This document shows positions 12,101-22,127 of a stretch of 64,000 nucleotides of DNA, piece by piece. The position numbers were made by a program, and so were the translations under genes. Origin of the DNA: Lepidonotus clava (lineage: Eukaryota > Annelida > Polychaeta > Phyllodocida > Polynoidae); assembly GCA_936440205.1 (NCBI GenBank), contig OW387133.1, positions 45,348,374 to 45,412,373 of the forward strand, written 5' to 3'. Positions within the stretch are counted from its first letter, which is position 1. Each line of letters begins with the position of its first letter. Under the pieces are notes generated by a model, which was not told where the DNA came from, did no database searches, and saw only the letters and a list, made by a program, of their open reading frames with translations.

Positions 12101-13248
12101 GTCCAAATGGTTGGTTTCTTGTACGCCATGTACAAAAAGAGGGACCGTGCGGTCGGCATGGGAAACTTATCTTTGAAAGTAATCATATTTAACATTTGAA
12201 AATCGGTACATAACCGTGGTTTCCCATCCTTCTTTTGTACTACAACCAGTGGGCTTCTCCATGCTGACTCACTCGGCTCAATCACCCCTATTTCGATCAA
12301 TTGCTTTACCTGTTCATCGATAATGTCCATTTTCTGTGGAGAATATTGATACGGTCGTGATGCCACAATGCCGGCGCTTTCTTCTACCCTAATTTTCATA
12401 GGTGCAATATTGCATTCTCCTAATTCTGCCATAGAGAAAGCGAGACTTTCGCGATTTCTCAATAGCATTTTTCGAAACTCTTCTTTTTGGTCCTCGGTGA
12501 GACATGATTTTGATAGGTCAATCTCATTTATCTTTTCCCTATCTTTTTCTAGTTTCTCATCGTCCTGACTATCATCGGGGCATATAGTGGTCTCTACGCC
12601 AGTGACCGCCTCATGTACTATATCTATAGTAACCTGGCAAAGTGCAAGCGGTGTGTCCGATTTAGACAGATAGGCAAAATCAACAAATTCCTCTACCTGT
12701 TCTCGAGTTACCGCAGGAGCTTTACAATCTTCAGGGTCTATGATTTGGGTGGTTTCTAGTGGGTTCATTACCTTCAGCCACGATTCTCCCTCGGTGTTGT
12801 TAAGACTGCCTTCCACGCAGACCGGAACCGTGACCGCCGGAGCGCAGTACACTGCTCGGTCCGCCGTGGAGACTTTATACCAAGGTCGCACCGATATTAT
12901 CATTTCTGAATGCGATTCAATTCTTACCTTTTCTATCGCACTTATGGGATTCCCTGAAAACACTTCGACTTGGGGTCCCGGTAGTGATAGATCAGTCTTT
13001 AAGACCGTTAATAGGTTTCGCCCGATCACTACCTCGTGGCAAAGACTGTTCACCACATTAAATTCATAATATGCGGTAGATTCAGCGATTTTGAATTTTA
13101 GTCGGATTTGCTCTAAAAGTTGTTGGGAAGTATTATCCGCTAGACTGATAGTCCCAGTTTTTACATCCCAGGCGTCCTGAATACACTCTGCCGGTAGTTC
13201 TTCCCTAAACTTCTGAGAAATGAAACAGTCACTTGCGCCCGTATCCAC
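9136..13248 (-). pseudogene. pol: pol region: protease, RT, RNase H, integrase
   Basis: The domain order on the - strand is aspartic protease (active site DTGAS at the upstream end), reverse transcriptase with the AYLDD active-site box, RNase H (TDASDTACGA and TDHKPL words), the integrase zinc-binding segment (CEVCALRK) and the integrase core (VVQCDFIGPL, followed by HSDRGATFLSD and the ARVERLHKTL helix). A Pro/Lys-rich tail follows the core. This is the standard Gypsy/Ty3 arrangement, with env downstream. The region is nearly intact, with about one break. The neighbouring gag lies just upstream in another frame, and ribosomal frameshifting or read-through between gag and pol is usual for the family. 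Confidence 0.9.
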
Positions 13249-13370
13249 TAGAGCTTTTACACGAAAATGCCCGATATCAAGACTTAGGAAAATGGCATCG
13301 TCCCCCTGTTCCCTTCGTGCTGGCCCGTCCGCCTGAAATAATTCAACGGTCGGGTGGGCGGACCAGCTCT

Positions 13371-14987
13371 CTAGTTTCCCGCCCCTTGATCTTTTTCTTT
13401 GTCGCGAGACCCACTAGAGGTATATGGAGGTTTTTCCTGCAACCTTTTGATGAGCCAAAAGCACGACTCGGTGGGATGCCCATACATCTGGTGGACAATG
13501 CAGTATTTCGTATCGTCTCGCATTGGCACCACTTTCTTTCGGGCTCCTTGATTGGCTGATTTCTTACTTTGATCTGAGCTTTGATCATTTTTGTCATTAC
13601 TCTGCTGACGAGAGTCTTTATAGACTTGTCGACCTCCCTTGCCCCTGTAGCCTCCCTTCCCCCTATTCCCTTGGGGAGGGTTGATTGGCACACTGGGCGG
13701 AGGGGGTTGTGGAGATGGAGCCTGTTGGCTCTTTTGCGCCCATGGATTCGCTTCCATTCGTGCGAGTACTAGATTGAATTTATCTAGCATGTGATCCATA
13801 GGTTGCTTCTCTTTAGTTTGGGGTTGATCATTTTCGAGCTGTACCACTGCCGCTGAGACCTTGGTACTAGACTTTTTGTCAAGAGATTCAAATCTCGTGG
13901 CCGCAGCAACGGCTTCTTCAAATGACACAGGATTCATAACAGCTACCTGTTTCGCTATGCTTGCTTTTAGTCCATCCAAAAAGACTGCCAAAATAGTGTT
14001 TTCACTCACTTCACATTTTGTCTGTCTCTGTTTTAAAAGACCCGCAAAATCTAATACTGTCTGATCTTTCGTTTGGACTAAGTGGCAGAAATCAACATGC
14101 TTCTGCCATTTGGCTCGTCTATCGCCAAATATCTTAAACATAGAGTCCCTTAATCGCTCAAACGTATCCTTCTCCCCGTATGGTAGCGTATTTGCCCAAT
14201 CGTCTGCCCTTTCCTTCAGCCCGATTAGCGTCATAGCCAATAGCCGGTCATCATCCCAGCCATAAATAGCTTTATATCGCTCCAGCTCGCGGAAATATTT
14301 ATCAACGCTTTCCGATTCCTTACCATGGAACCACGGTAATCTAAGGTGAGGGACCTTGTCCGCCATTCTTACTGGTTCTTGTACAACAGGTATATGACCA
14401 GGATTAGACTCTACGTCTTCATCTAAACTCCCCCGTTCATCCCCGGAGTCTTGATTAACTGAGCCTTCTTCTAATTCATTGGACCCCTCATCTACTATTG
14501 AGCCTTCATTTGAATCGATTATATCCTGATCTTTGTTACTATCGTATATACTACTTTCCTTAGACGATTCCCCGCTCCCTATCTTTTCAAAAGAGCTTCC
14601 AGAACTATCTGGTGAAGAAACTTTTCCATGTACACTTGGTGTGGTGGTTTCTGTATGTGTCTTTGGGAAATTTAGTCTCGCCCTGGATAACAAAGTAGAT
14701 ATACTTGGTGAACCTCCCTGATTTGATTTTTCCCCATCCCCTTCTGCGCTTCCCTCCCTACTCTTTCTAGGAGCAAGTACAGTACCCTGGACAATGGGTT
14801 GGGACGGTGTATGGGGAATAAAAGGGTTAGTAAGGTTACCGTGCTGTAGTGAGTTGTCTCCCCCAGTAGCGGTTGCCGGTTGATCGAGGTCAATACCCCG
14901 CTCTGTGGGAGTGGAGACGAGCCCTGTCCGCTCCGCCGAGGAAGTTGTCGCAGCGGCCGGAAAAGGAGATCCTAGTGTCCTTCCCAC
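13371..14987 (-). CDS. gag: gag-like polyprotein of the Gypsy-type element
   Basis: The frame is 538 codons, open, directly upstream of the protease. The first 200 or so residues are Ser/Glu/Asp/Pro-rich and disordered. Residues 205-370 form a Ty3-type capsid-like domain, with the words RLPWFHGKESESVDKYF and RLLAMTLIGLKERADDW typical of Gypsy Gag. A Gln/Pro/Gly-rich basic stretch follows. Near the C-terminus a CIVHQMYGHPTESC segment is a C-x5-x-H-x5-C zinc-knuckle variant. The first triplet of the frame is not an ATG, so the true start is not fixed; it may lie in another position in the leader. Confidence 0.8.
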   Translation of the reverse strand: MGRTLGSPFPAAATTSSAERTGLVSTPTERGIDLDQPATATGGDNSLQHGNLTNPFIPHTPSQPIVQGTVLAPRKSREGSAEGDGEKSNQGGSPSISTLLSRARLNFPKTHTETTTPSVHGKVSSPDSSGSSFEKIGSGESSKESSIYDSNKDQDIIDSNEGSIVDEGSNELEEGSVNQDSGDERGSLDEDVESNPGHIPVVQEPVRMADKVPHLRLPWFHGKESESVDKYFRELERYKAIYGWDDDRLLAMTLIGLKERADDWANTLPYGEKDTFERLRDSMFKIFGDRRAKWQKHVDFCHLVQTKDQTVLDFAGLLKQRQTKCEVSENTILAVFLDGLKASIAKQVAVMNPVSFEEAVAAATRFESLDKKSSTKVSAAVVQLENDQPQTKEKQPMDHMLDKFNLVLARMEANPWAQKSQQAPSPQPPPPSVPINPPQGNRGKGGYRGKGGRQVYKDSRQQSNDKNDQSSDQSKKSANQGARKKVVPMRDDTKYCIVHQMYGHPTESCFWLIKRLQEKPPYTSSGSRDKEKDQGAGN

Positions 14988-15262
14988 TTTTCATCTCCCA
15001 CTTTTCATCTCGTGACCCTAGGCTGTAAGGAAGTGGTTCGCCCTTCGAGCGTGTCTGATGTTCGTTTCCCCGGCCAGGTTGCCCCCCTGGAGGCGAATGT
15101 AAGGGTCCTGTTGAACCGCGGCTTGACTTCATCAGTCCATCACCCGGCCATCCTTCGTTCCCACGTAGTGCCCCGCAGGCGCTAGAGATGAAGGACTCAC
15201 CTGTAGTCCTGAACAGAACAAGAGTTCAAGTCATCCCGACTTAACACAGACAATCCATTCGG

Positions 15263-15278
15263 GTATTTCTCCACCAAT
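15263..15278 (-). promoter_or_regulatory. Candidate primer-binding site
   Basis: Immediately inside the 5' LTR the - strand reads ATTGGTGGAGAAATACC, so a TGG (the complement of a tRNA CCA end) stands two bases from the LTR boundary. The matching tRNA was not identified. Confidence 0.45.
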
Positions 15279-15814
15279 TGAACTATAGAGGTTTATTATC
15301 CATTTAAAGTTAATGCGTGTTTGTGATGTTTCGTTGTATAGATAATAGCTAGCTCCATTCGCAGTCTCCCTCCTCGTCGACTGCGGTCGTCCAATACATA
15401 ATTATAGTTCCCTTATCATGTAAGACGTGAACACTCGTTGTGAAAGGATTTGTTGTTTATTATCCAATGTCTAGTCGTTCCGTGACAAGAACTCGATTGA
15501 CCATGATCAGTCCCGAGGTTAGAGTTCCCTCAAACACATTCAGTCAACACTCCACGCTCTAACACAATTTCTATATGCCTCTCTCCAGAACCTAGACTGC
15601 AGATTAAAGGTCCAACCTTCACAGGATGTTTACTCACACAGTGCTTGCAGCTACTCTGGCTAGCTAAGAGCGGAACACATTATTATATGGTGGTACGTCA
15701 CACCTTAACTCCTCCCTCATTTCACTACTGTCAAAGTGAAACATTGGCTTACACGTGCGCTTCTAAGCTCACGTAATGCTGCCCAAACATGGACTGGCCA
15801 CCCGCATCAGTACA
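15279..15814 (-). repeat. 5' LTR of the Gypsy-type element (536 bp)
   Basis: On the - strand it begins TGTACTGATGCGGG and ends CTATAGTTCA. The limits are set by alignment with the solo LTR at 48758-49292, which breaks off at exactly these points. The two copies are similar along their whole length but visibly diverged (on the order of 10-20% by eye), so they come from different insertions. The four bases beyond the LTR are CCCT on the + strand; the partner duplication at the other end of the element is not in the window. Confidence 0.9.
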
Positions 15815-16457
15815 CCCTCTTGATATAGCCAGAATAGACTTATTAAAGAAAGCAAAATTAAATACTCTTAAGAATAGGAGAAATTGTCACCTGCTTAATT
15901 TAATGTTTACCCTTAAACTAAAGGGTAAATGGCTAAAAAGGCAACCCAGACTGACCAGGAACCAGTTTTCTGTGCAGTTCAGGGTATTGAAACCCAGGAC
16001 GGAGCATGCAAAGAAATCTCCCTTTTATAGAGGGGCAAAACTCTGGCTGTCCATACCCCGAACTTAAAGAGAATTGGATTCAAAATATGAATTTAAGAAA
16101 ATGGTTAAAAAAAACTTTTTTGAATTGACAGTATAGCTATTGGTTGAAAATGGGTAACATATTTCCAGGCATATGTAGTTTATGTATTTGGTTATTATGG
16201 AAGATTTAATCTAAACTGACCATGGATCTAGTATACTTTTGATAGAAAATTGAGATGCTTATTATTGCTCCGACTTGCACACCAGTTTTTGAAATTTTTG
16301 AAATTTATATGACAATGTGTAAATACATATTTATATATGTATATTTATAAAAATGATAATATGAAACGGTATTATACCAATGAAACTTATATTGTAATGC
16401 CTGGAAGAACAGATGTAATTCTGAAGACGACAAATAAAAATATTATCAAAAAAAAAA
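15815..16457 (+). other. Possible decayed retroposon 3' end
   Basis: No coding signal is recognised. The stretch ends with AATAAAAATATTATC followed by an A-run just before the minisatellite, which resembles the polyadenylated tail of a LINE or SINE on the + strand. No target-site duplication was found. Confidence 0.25.
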
Positions 16458-16458
16458 G

Positions 16459-16850
16459 GTAACCATGGTGGTAACCATGTCGATAACTGTGCTAGCAGCC
16501 ATGCTGGTTACCATGGTGGTAAAAATGGTTACCATGGTGGTTACCATGGCAGTTACCAAGGTGGTTACCATGATGGTGACTATGATGATAACCATGATGG
16601 TAACTATGGTGATAACCATGGTGGTTACCTTTGTGGTAATCATGGTGGTTACTATGATGTTATCATGGTGGTAACCAAGGTGGTAATGGTGGATACCATG
16701 GTGGTTACCATAATGGTAACCATCGTGGTTCCTATGGTGGTAACCACGGTGGTTACCATGGTGGTATAAATGGTGGTAACCACCATGATGGTAACAATGG
16801 TGGTAACAATAGTGGTTACTATAGTGGTAACCATGGGGGTTAACATGGTC
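16459..16850. repeat. 12-bp minisatellite (ACCATGGTGGTT type)
   Basis: Roughly 32 imperfect units of a 12-base motif run without interruption; ACCATGGTGGTT and ACCATGGTGGTA are the commonest forms. The unit is close to its own reverse complement (GGTTACCATGG core), so spurious Met/Val/Thr frames arise on both strands. It is not coding. Confidence 0.95.
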
Positions 16851-17030
16851 ACCCTTTACCCCTTTAGCGCTTTACCCCTCTTTTGCCCTATTGGCCCTTC
16901 ACCCCTTTAGTCTTTTACCTTTTTAGCCCTTTACCTCATTGAGCCCTTAACCCTTTTGCCCCTTTGGCCCTTTAGCCCTCTAGACATTTACCTCTTTAGC
17001 CCATCACTCCCTTCACCCCCTTACCCCCAT
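16851..17030. repeat. CCCTTTA-rich low-complexity array
   Basis: Degenerate repeats of CCCTTTACC and CCCTTTAGC with a period near 9 directly abut the 12-bp minisatellite. They resemble, but do not match, telomeric repeats. Confidence 0.8.
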
Positions 17031-17040
17031 ATAAAAATAA

Positions 17041-17145
17041 AAGAGTTGAGTGAGACCCGAACACCTAGCAGGCATTGAGGCATTAATATATTCATTATGT
17101 TAATTAAACCTGAATACCCAGCATGCATTGGGGCATAATCTTAAA
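17041..17145. repeat. Degenerate ~50-bp direct duplication
   Basis: Two related units share ACC.GAA.ACC.AGCA.GCATTG.GGCAT. It is short and of no known family. Confidence 0.4.
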
Positions 17146-17859
17146 AATAATAATAACCTGTACTATAATGTGTACATGGACATTTCTTTCATAAACCACT
17201 ATCCACATTTTATATATTTCTTCTCCATTCCTCATATTAACCGACAATACTTCCTTGATTCAGTTATATCCAACATGGCCACAGTCTTCACCATATCTAA
17301 GACTACACCAAGACTACAATAATGCAATTTTCTTTTGTTTTTTGACAGGAACAGGAAGTGGAAGTAGAAATGTTCCTAAACTTGCATCCAGTGTTTCCAC
17401 TACTGCAATGACCTAGGGCCAAAACATGCTCTTGAACAGCAACGAAAACCCAGTTCCTATCTGGTCCTGTGCACAACATTTACAAGGTTCATAATCATGG
17501 CCACTCCGGGCCCAGAATAATCATGTTGTAGCACCTTGATATGGAGGTAGCTTGGGAACATTACCCGTGCATCCTTCATTTCAATTTTCAGTCATGTTTC
17601 TTACCATGACTGGGGACTAGTTAAGTTGATGTTAGAGACTAGAAGCAATCTATCTAACTAAGATATATGTGGATTAAACAGAATACATTAGTTTAACAAA
17701 ATACATGCTGGGATAAAGTAATGTAATAAGATAAGTAAAAGTCTCAGGATCCAGTCACAACATAAACATGTAGCCAAGTGGTTTGAGACAGTGCTCTGAC
17801 CATACATTGAGAGATACATCATAGCATCTAGCTTGCACAGTATCACAATGTTTTGCAAT
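17146..17859. other. Intergenic, nothing recognised
   Basis: AT-rich sequence without a supported gene, RNA or clear repeat. Confidence 0.4.
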
Positions 17860-18626
17860 TTAGATGCATTGGACCATGTTCTCGTTTCTTAAGGCAGCAG
17901 TACATTTGCCAAGTGCAGTAGGTACATGGATGGATTTGCTTTTTATTATGTTCGAAAAATTGTCCTTGTCTGAATATAGGTCATATTGCGGAATCATATC
18001 TTTTACTTTTGAAAGAAGTACTTGGCGTTCCTGGAAGAAGAGAGGGCAGTGTAGTAAAAAATGGTATTCATCTTCAACAGCCTGAGAATCACAATAGAGA
18101 CATAGCCTATTGCTGAAGTCCATTTTTCTTTAGTCATAACGGCCAGTTTCAACTCTGAGGTTGTGTGAACTAATTCCTAAACGGGCCAGAGCTAGGGAAT
18201 AATTTCTGTATTTAATCTCCAACAGACAGTTTTTAAATTTAGATTCATCTTTGAAAGTACTATATGTCCGTAATTTTGGGTATTAGATTCATCTTTTATT
18301 TCCTGGAGACATTTCTTCATGTAGTTTGAGTGGAGGGTTTTCACATGCATAACTCAACTGTTAAGGGGATATTTCTTGTTGTTCTGAGCGAATATTGCAG
18401 ACAAATGTACACCAGTCTGCCCCAGGTCCCAATGTTAAAGGAGGGATTTGTATGCTTTTTTCACCATTTGGTTATCGTTAAGTTTTAGAGTCCTCCCCCA
18501 GAATCTCAGCACTTGGACTTTTTGTTTAATGATAAGTGGTTTGTTTAGAGGTGAAATGATGTTTCGCCTCTGTACTCTAATAATGACAAAATGACGCTGG
18601 TTATCAGACTGGGGGACTTTTGACAA
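17860..18626 (-). pseudogene. Decayed LINE reverse-transcriptase C-terminus
   Basis: Three - strand pieces in successive positions match the C-terminal half of a non-LTR retrotransposon ORF2. At 18435-18626 the words VLRFWGRTLKLNDNQMVKKA are typical of the post-RT region. Near 18140-18235 is RLGISSHNLRVETGRYD, the usual segment before the zinc finger. At 17860-18123 is the terminal C-x2-C...H-x4-C finger (CLYCDSQAVEDEYHFLLHC). The pieces are in different frames and the 5' part is absent, so this is an old, 5'-truncated LINE copy. A jockey/CR1-like clade is likely but not resolved. Confidence 0.8.
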
Positions 18627-18910
18627 TAGAAATGTGTATGTCTCGCCGGGAACCAGCTACCTCAAAAAAAATTGTTATTTATGAATTTGACTAGTGCTGT
18701 CCGCCCTTTTTTCTCAGATATATGAACATGGACATAGAAATAAATACATGCTGGTGATAGTCTTATATCTAGGGAAGAATAGTCCATTCCATTTTTTTCC
18801 TGAAATGTTACTAATAATTCACATTTTGGGTCAGAAAATGATGAAAAATTTTGGACTTTTCACAAGAAAGAGTAACCAGCGAAAAACCGCCGGTGCACAA
18901 GCGAAAACAG

Positions 18911-19150
18911 CCGGTGCCCGGCAACAGTGACGTTGTATGATGACCTACTTTTTGAACATAGAAACAAGTGCATGTGAACTAAATAACATTGGTAGATGGA
19001 GAAAGCGATGCCCCTAGTAACAGTGGCGTAGATTTTTAATATTAATGAATGAAACTGCCGGCACCTAGCGCCTGGCAACAGTGCAAGTACATGTGTACTA
19101 AAGGTTGGTGATAGTCTTTAAGACTTTGAGGCACCCAGCAACAGTGACAT
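18911..19150. repeat. Decayed repeats around GCAACAGTG
   Basis: The word GCAACAGTG, or GTAACAGTG, recurs near 18921, 19014, 19075 and 19138, usually after a CC-GG or CCTGG-like context. This suggests a worn array of about 62-bp units. Confidence 0.35.
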
Positions 19151-19383
19151 ATGCATTGAACTTGAACTTTATGTAATGGCTAGCAGGAGCAGCGGTGCTT
19201 ATTGTGCATCATCTGAATGATGTATGTAGGCTAAGATCTAAACAAACAAGATGTTGTCATTGTGGTGGGACTCCCACATCAGTGTTGGGACTCCCACATC
19301 AAGGTTTTTAATTCAATTAATTGATGATTAATCACATTGGAATAATTACATAGAATAATAAACACTTTTATGTGGTATTCGCT

Positions 19384-19451
19384 TGGACCTCTGGGTCCAT
19401 TTCGGCCCTTGGCCTAGTGGCTGCATGTGGTCCAATGGACCCAGAGGTAAA
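19384..19451. repeat. 68-bp hairpin / mini TIR element
   Basis: ACCTCTGGGTCCATT and AATGGACCCAGAGGT are perfect inverted arms around a short GC-rich loop. It could be a very small MITE. Confidence 0.5.
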
Positions 19452-19603
19452 TATATCCGACCTCATACTCCATAATAGTGTCATGTAAAGACACAACAAC
19501 ATTTGATAGACATTTTTACATAGTTCTATTCATACTTAATGACAAATTCCTACGACTATTTTGCCTCTCATGGAAGCTCTGCTCCAGGACAGACATTAAG
19601 ACT

Positions 19604-20100
19604 TGTTTGTTTTTGGGATTAGTTTAACGTCTGGCCAACCCTTATGGGTTCTTTTACCAGACTGCACAAGGTAAAGCTTTTCAGCTCATTTTACACCACA
19701 GGGGGGGTAACCGAATCTATGAAATGAGGTGTCTATTTGTAGCAGTGGGACCCAATGCCCTCTTTATAGTGCTGCCACACTGAGATATCATGTCATAGGC
19801 CCACACAATAACCCACCCAGTCAAATTATACTGATACCAGGCCGACCAGTCATGTTTCATGGTTCTTACTTTATACCGAGAGCCAGGCAAGCAGTGACCA
19901 CTACCATTGTTAAAGTCTTTGGTATGACTCGGCCAGGGATAAATCCCAAGACCTCCCAGACTCAGAGTGGGCACTCTACCAAAGAGCTACTGATTCTGGT
20001 CTCCCGATTTGTCTCCTTCTATGAACAGCAAAGGGCTGCTGGGGACACATTCTTCCCAGGAGGCTCCCAAAGGAACCCCCACCCCGGATCCCCATGGGGG
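19604..20100 (-). mobile_element. tRNA-derived SINE, copy 1
   Basis: This is about 500 bp, the reverse complement of the copy at 34169-34670, ending (on the + strand, at its left) in the GTTTGTTT complement of an ACAA tail. Reading on the - strand, the tRNA-like head has an A-box-like GTAGCTCTTTGGTAGAGTG and a B-box-like GGGATTTATCCCTGG, followed by a long SINE body. Open frames of 85-127 codons inside it are shadows. No clear target-site duplication is seen. Confidence 0.8.
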
Positions 20101-20104
20101 AGGG

Positions 20105-20300
20105 CTATTTAGCTCAGGCATTGGTTATGTAACCTACATATAGCTTCTGACACTGCCTAATTCTAACAACAATTGGAGAACAATGCCCTTGAACTGCTGA
20201 ACATGAGATTGTGTAACCGGTGATTGAGAACAAAGAGAATCAAATGGCTAAATACATGACTGATTGAGGGAGTCCCCACCATTAGCTACTATACTATATA
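20105..20300 (-). repeat. Dispersed repeat, copy 1
   Basis: Its reverse complement matches 39003-39210 over some 200 bases, with shared words GTGGGGACTCCCTCAATCAG and TTTGATTCTCTTTGTTCT. No coding content or TIR was identified, so its class is unknown. Confidence 0.7.
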
Positions 20301-20427
20301 AATATAACTAGGGACTCCCAAAAAAAAGCAATGAAACGTGAAATTTTCCAATTCTCAGCATTGATACACAGGTACTGATATAAATATATCTAGATGAACT
20401 ATTCAAAACGTGGCTAATTCCCTCTGC

Positions 20428-20431
<4 letters not shown>

Positions 20432-20465
<34 letters not shown>
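20432..20465. repeat. (TA)n microsatellite
   Basis: Uninterrupted alternating AT, 34 bases. Confidence 0.95.
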
Positions 20466-20467
<2 letters not shown>

Positions 20468-20695
20468 ACTAATCTAGATGATTTACATGAACAAATAGTG
20501 TATTTAATCAACTATTAAGTGTTATATGACATACTTTTATATTATTTGGCATATCATAATAGAGAGCAAATTACTGCGACCATACCAAAATACCCCTTCT
20601 CAACAGTTGTCTATCCTTAAATCTACTGAAACACATGTTGTCTGAGAGGCCCCGACCCAACATTCACACTAGGGTCTGAGAGAACTTATGGGCAA

Positions 20696-21790
20696 TTTCC
20701 ATAGACCAGTTTTCAACCTGTTCGAAAATGCATCTAATTTCCATGAATAAGCCCAAATTTGAGAAAACAACTCACCAAGAATATTTCCTTGTTATATATG
20801 AAGTTAGAAATAGTATTCCTGACATTTTGAATGAGATTGAGCACTTTTACTGAGCTCCTGTCGGTTGCTTTTCAAACTTAGGTTAGCTGGTTCCCTGCTG
20901 GTACCTATGCTCAGGCTGGGTACCAGTGGACTGTAATGGTGGACAGGCTCAGGTTTATCAGGACAATGAGGCTAAGCAAGGTCTTGAATCCTTGATATTT
21001 AGAGGAGAATATGCATCAAAACATATAATATTTATATGTTAGGATACAAAGAAGGTTAAAAAAAATTAAGACCTGACATGATGTATTTGCTGAGAAAAGT
21101 CTACTCCACCAAAATGGTTGAGAAGAACAATAGGTTTGTACATATAATCACTCTGTCAGCTGACAGAGCAGTTTTAAACACATGGAAAATAAGCAAAATA
21201 CTGATGCATAGGTGACCTAGTTTCTGATTTGAATGCCAGTGCAGGCTAGGAAAATCTGTGTGTCCGCGTGTCCTCGACGACCAGAAAATGGCTGTGGACA
21301 ACCAGAAAATGAATTTTGGTCGTCCTCTTGACCACCAGATTATTTAGAAAAAATGCTCCAACTTTTCTCCTAACAATCTCGGTTTTTCTTATTGTGAATG
21401 TGTCCCTAAAATGTGGACAACCTATAGACTGATGTGGACAACCAGATTTCAGTTATTGGTTGTCCTCTGACGACCAGAAAATTGGAGGAATTTTCCTAGC
21501 CTGCAGTGCACCTGCAGTCTGCCATGTGCTGCAGCTTCAAAACTTGAACCTGTCCACCATGACAGTCTGCTGGTAACCATCCTAAGCAGAGGCTCATGCT
21601 CAGTTTGAAAAGCAACTGACAATGGTTCAGCAAAAGTGCTCAATCTCATTCATAATGTAAATGTCAGGAGGACTATTTCTAACTTCAAAGGAAAGGAGAA
21701 TACATCCATGGAGAAATACTTTCACAATGTTTGGGTAAGACTTGAAGTTTTAGTGTATTTTCAAGCGGCTTGAAAAGTAGTCTATGGAGA
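20696..21790. mobile_element. 1.1-kb fold-back element
   Basis: The left part (20696-20980) and right part (21520-21790) are inverted, imperfect copies of each other. Shared words include TCCATAGAC at the outer ends, GAAGTTAGAAATAGT, GAATGAGATTGAGCACTTTT, and GTTGCTTTTCAAACT. The centre holds a separate MITE (21242-21503), so the fold-back element is the older of the two. It has no coding frame. The outer TCCATAGAC word is a plausible TIR end; the class is not assigned. Confidence 0.75.
21242..21503. mobile_element. MITE with CAGGCTAGGAAAAT ends, copy 1
   Basis: A 262-bp element whose ends CAGGCTAGGAAAAT and ATTTTCCTAGCCTG are inverted repeats. It is flanked by CAGTG on both sides (21237-21241 and 21504-21508), a 5-bp target-site duplication. 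The internal word GACGACCAGAAAAT, or AACCAGAAAAT, is repeated several times. It sits inside the fold-back element at 20696-21790. Confidence 0.85.
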
Positions 21791-21851
21791 ATAGCTATAA
21801 GTCCTCTCTGACTGTCAGGTAGGACAGTCAGAGCCGTTCTCGGACTAGGTA

Positions 21852-22127
21852 CAGGCCAGGAAAATCTGCGTGTCTGCGTGTCCTCGACGCCCAGAAAATC
21901 GTTGCGGATGACCAGAAAATGATTGCTAGTAGTTGTCCTCCTGACGACCTGATATTTTGTAGAAATTACTGGTATTTTCCCACTACACTTCACTCATTTT
22001 GATAGCTGTTTACAAACTCTGAACTTTCCCAATAATCAGGACGACCTATAACTCTATGTGGACGACCATGTTTTCATTACCAGTCGTCCTCTGATGACCA
22101 GAAAATTGGACGAATTTTCCTAGCCTG
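21852..22127. mobile_element. MITE with CAGGCTAGGAAAAT ends, copy 2
   Basis: A 276-bp relative of the copy at 21242-21503 in the same orientation, with ends CAGGCCAGGAAAAT and ATTTTCCTAGCCTG. It is flanked by AGGTA on both sides, again a 5-bp duplication, so the family's target-site length is supported by two independent insertions. Confidence 0.85.

Larger units (their letters stand above)
4183..15814 (-). mobile_element. Gypsy/Ty3-type env-bearing LTR element (broken)
   Basis: The parts, in element order on the - strand, are 5' LTR (15279-15814), candidate primer-binding site, gag (13371-14987), pol (9136-13248), a spacer with accessory ORFs (7187-8633) and an env-like region (4183-7031). 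The order protease, reverse transcriptase, RNase H, integrase is that of the Gypsy/Ty3 group, and an envelope gene after pol resembles errantivirus-like members. A second LTR of the family lies alone at 48758-49292. No 3' LTR is found between 1 and 4183, so the element is either cut by the window edge or has lost that end. It is broken, with perhaps four or so breaks, mostly in env; gag and pol are largely open, which suggests a fairly recent insertion. Confidence 0.85.

Noticed and set aside
16446-16852. Met/Val/Thr-rich ORFs on both strands
   Set aside because: They are translations of a 12-bp near-palindromic minisatellite.
16851-17030. Interstitial telomeric repeat
   Set aside because: The unit is CCCTTTA with period near 9, not the hexamer CCCTAA.
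19717-20112. ORFs of 85-127 codons (also 34150-34551)
   Set aside because: They lie wholly within SINE copies and the same frames recur only because the SINE does.
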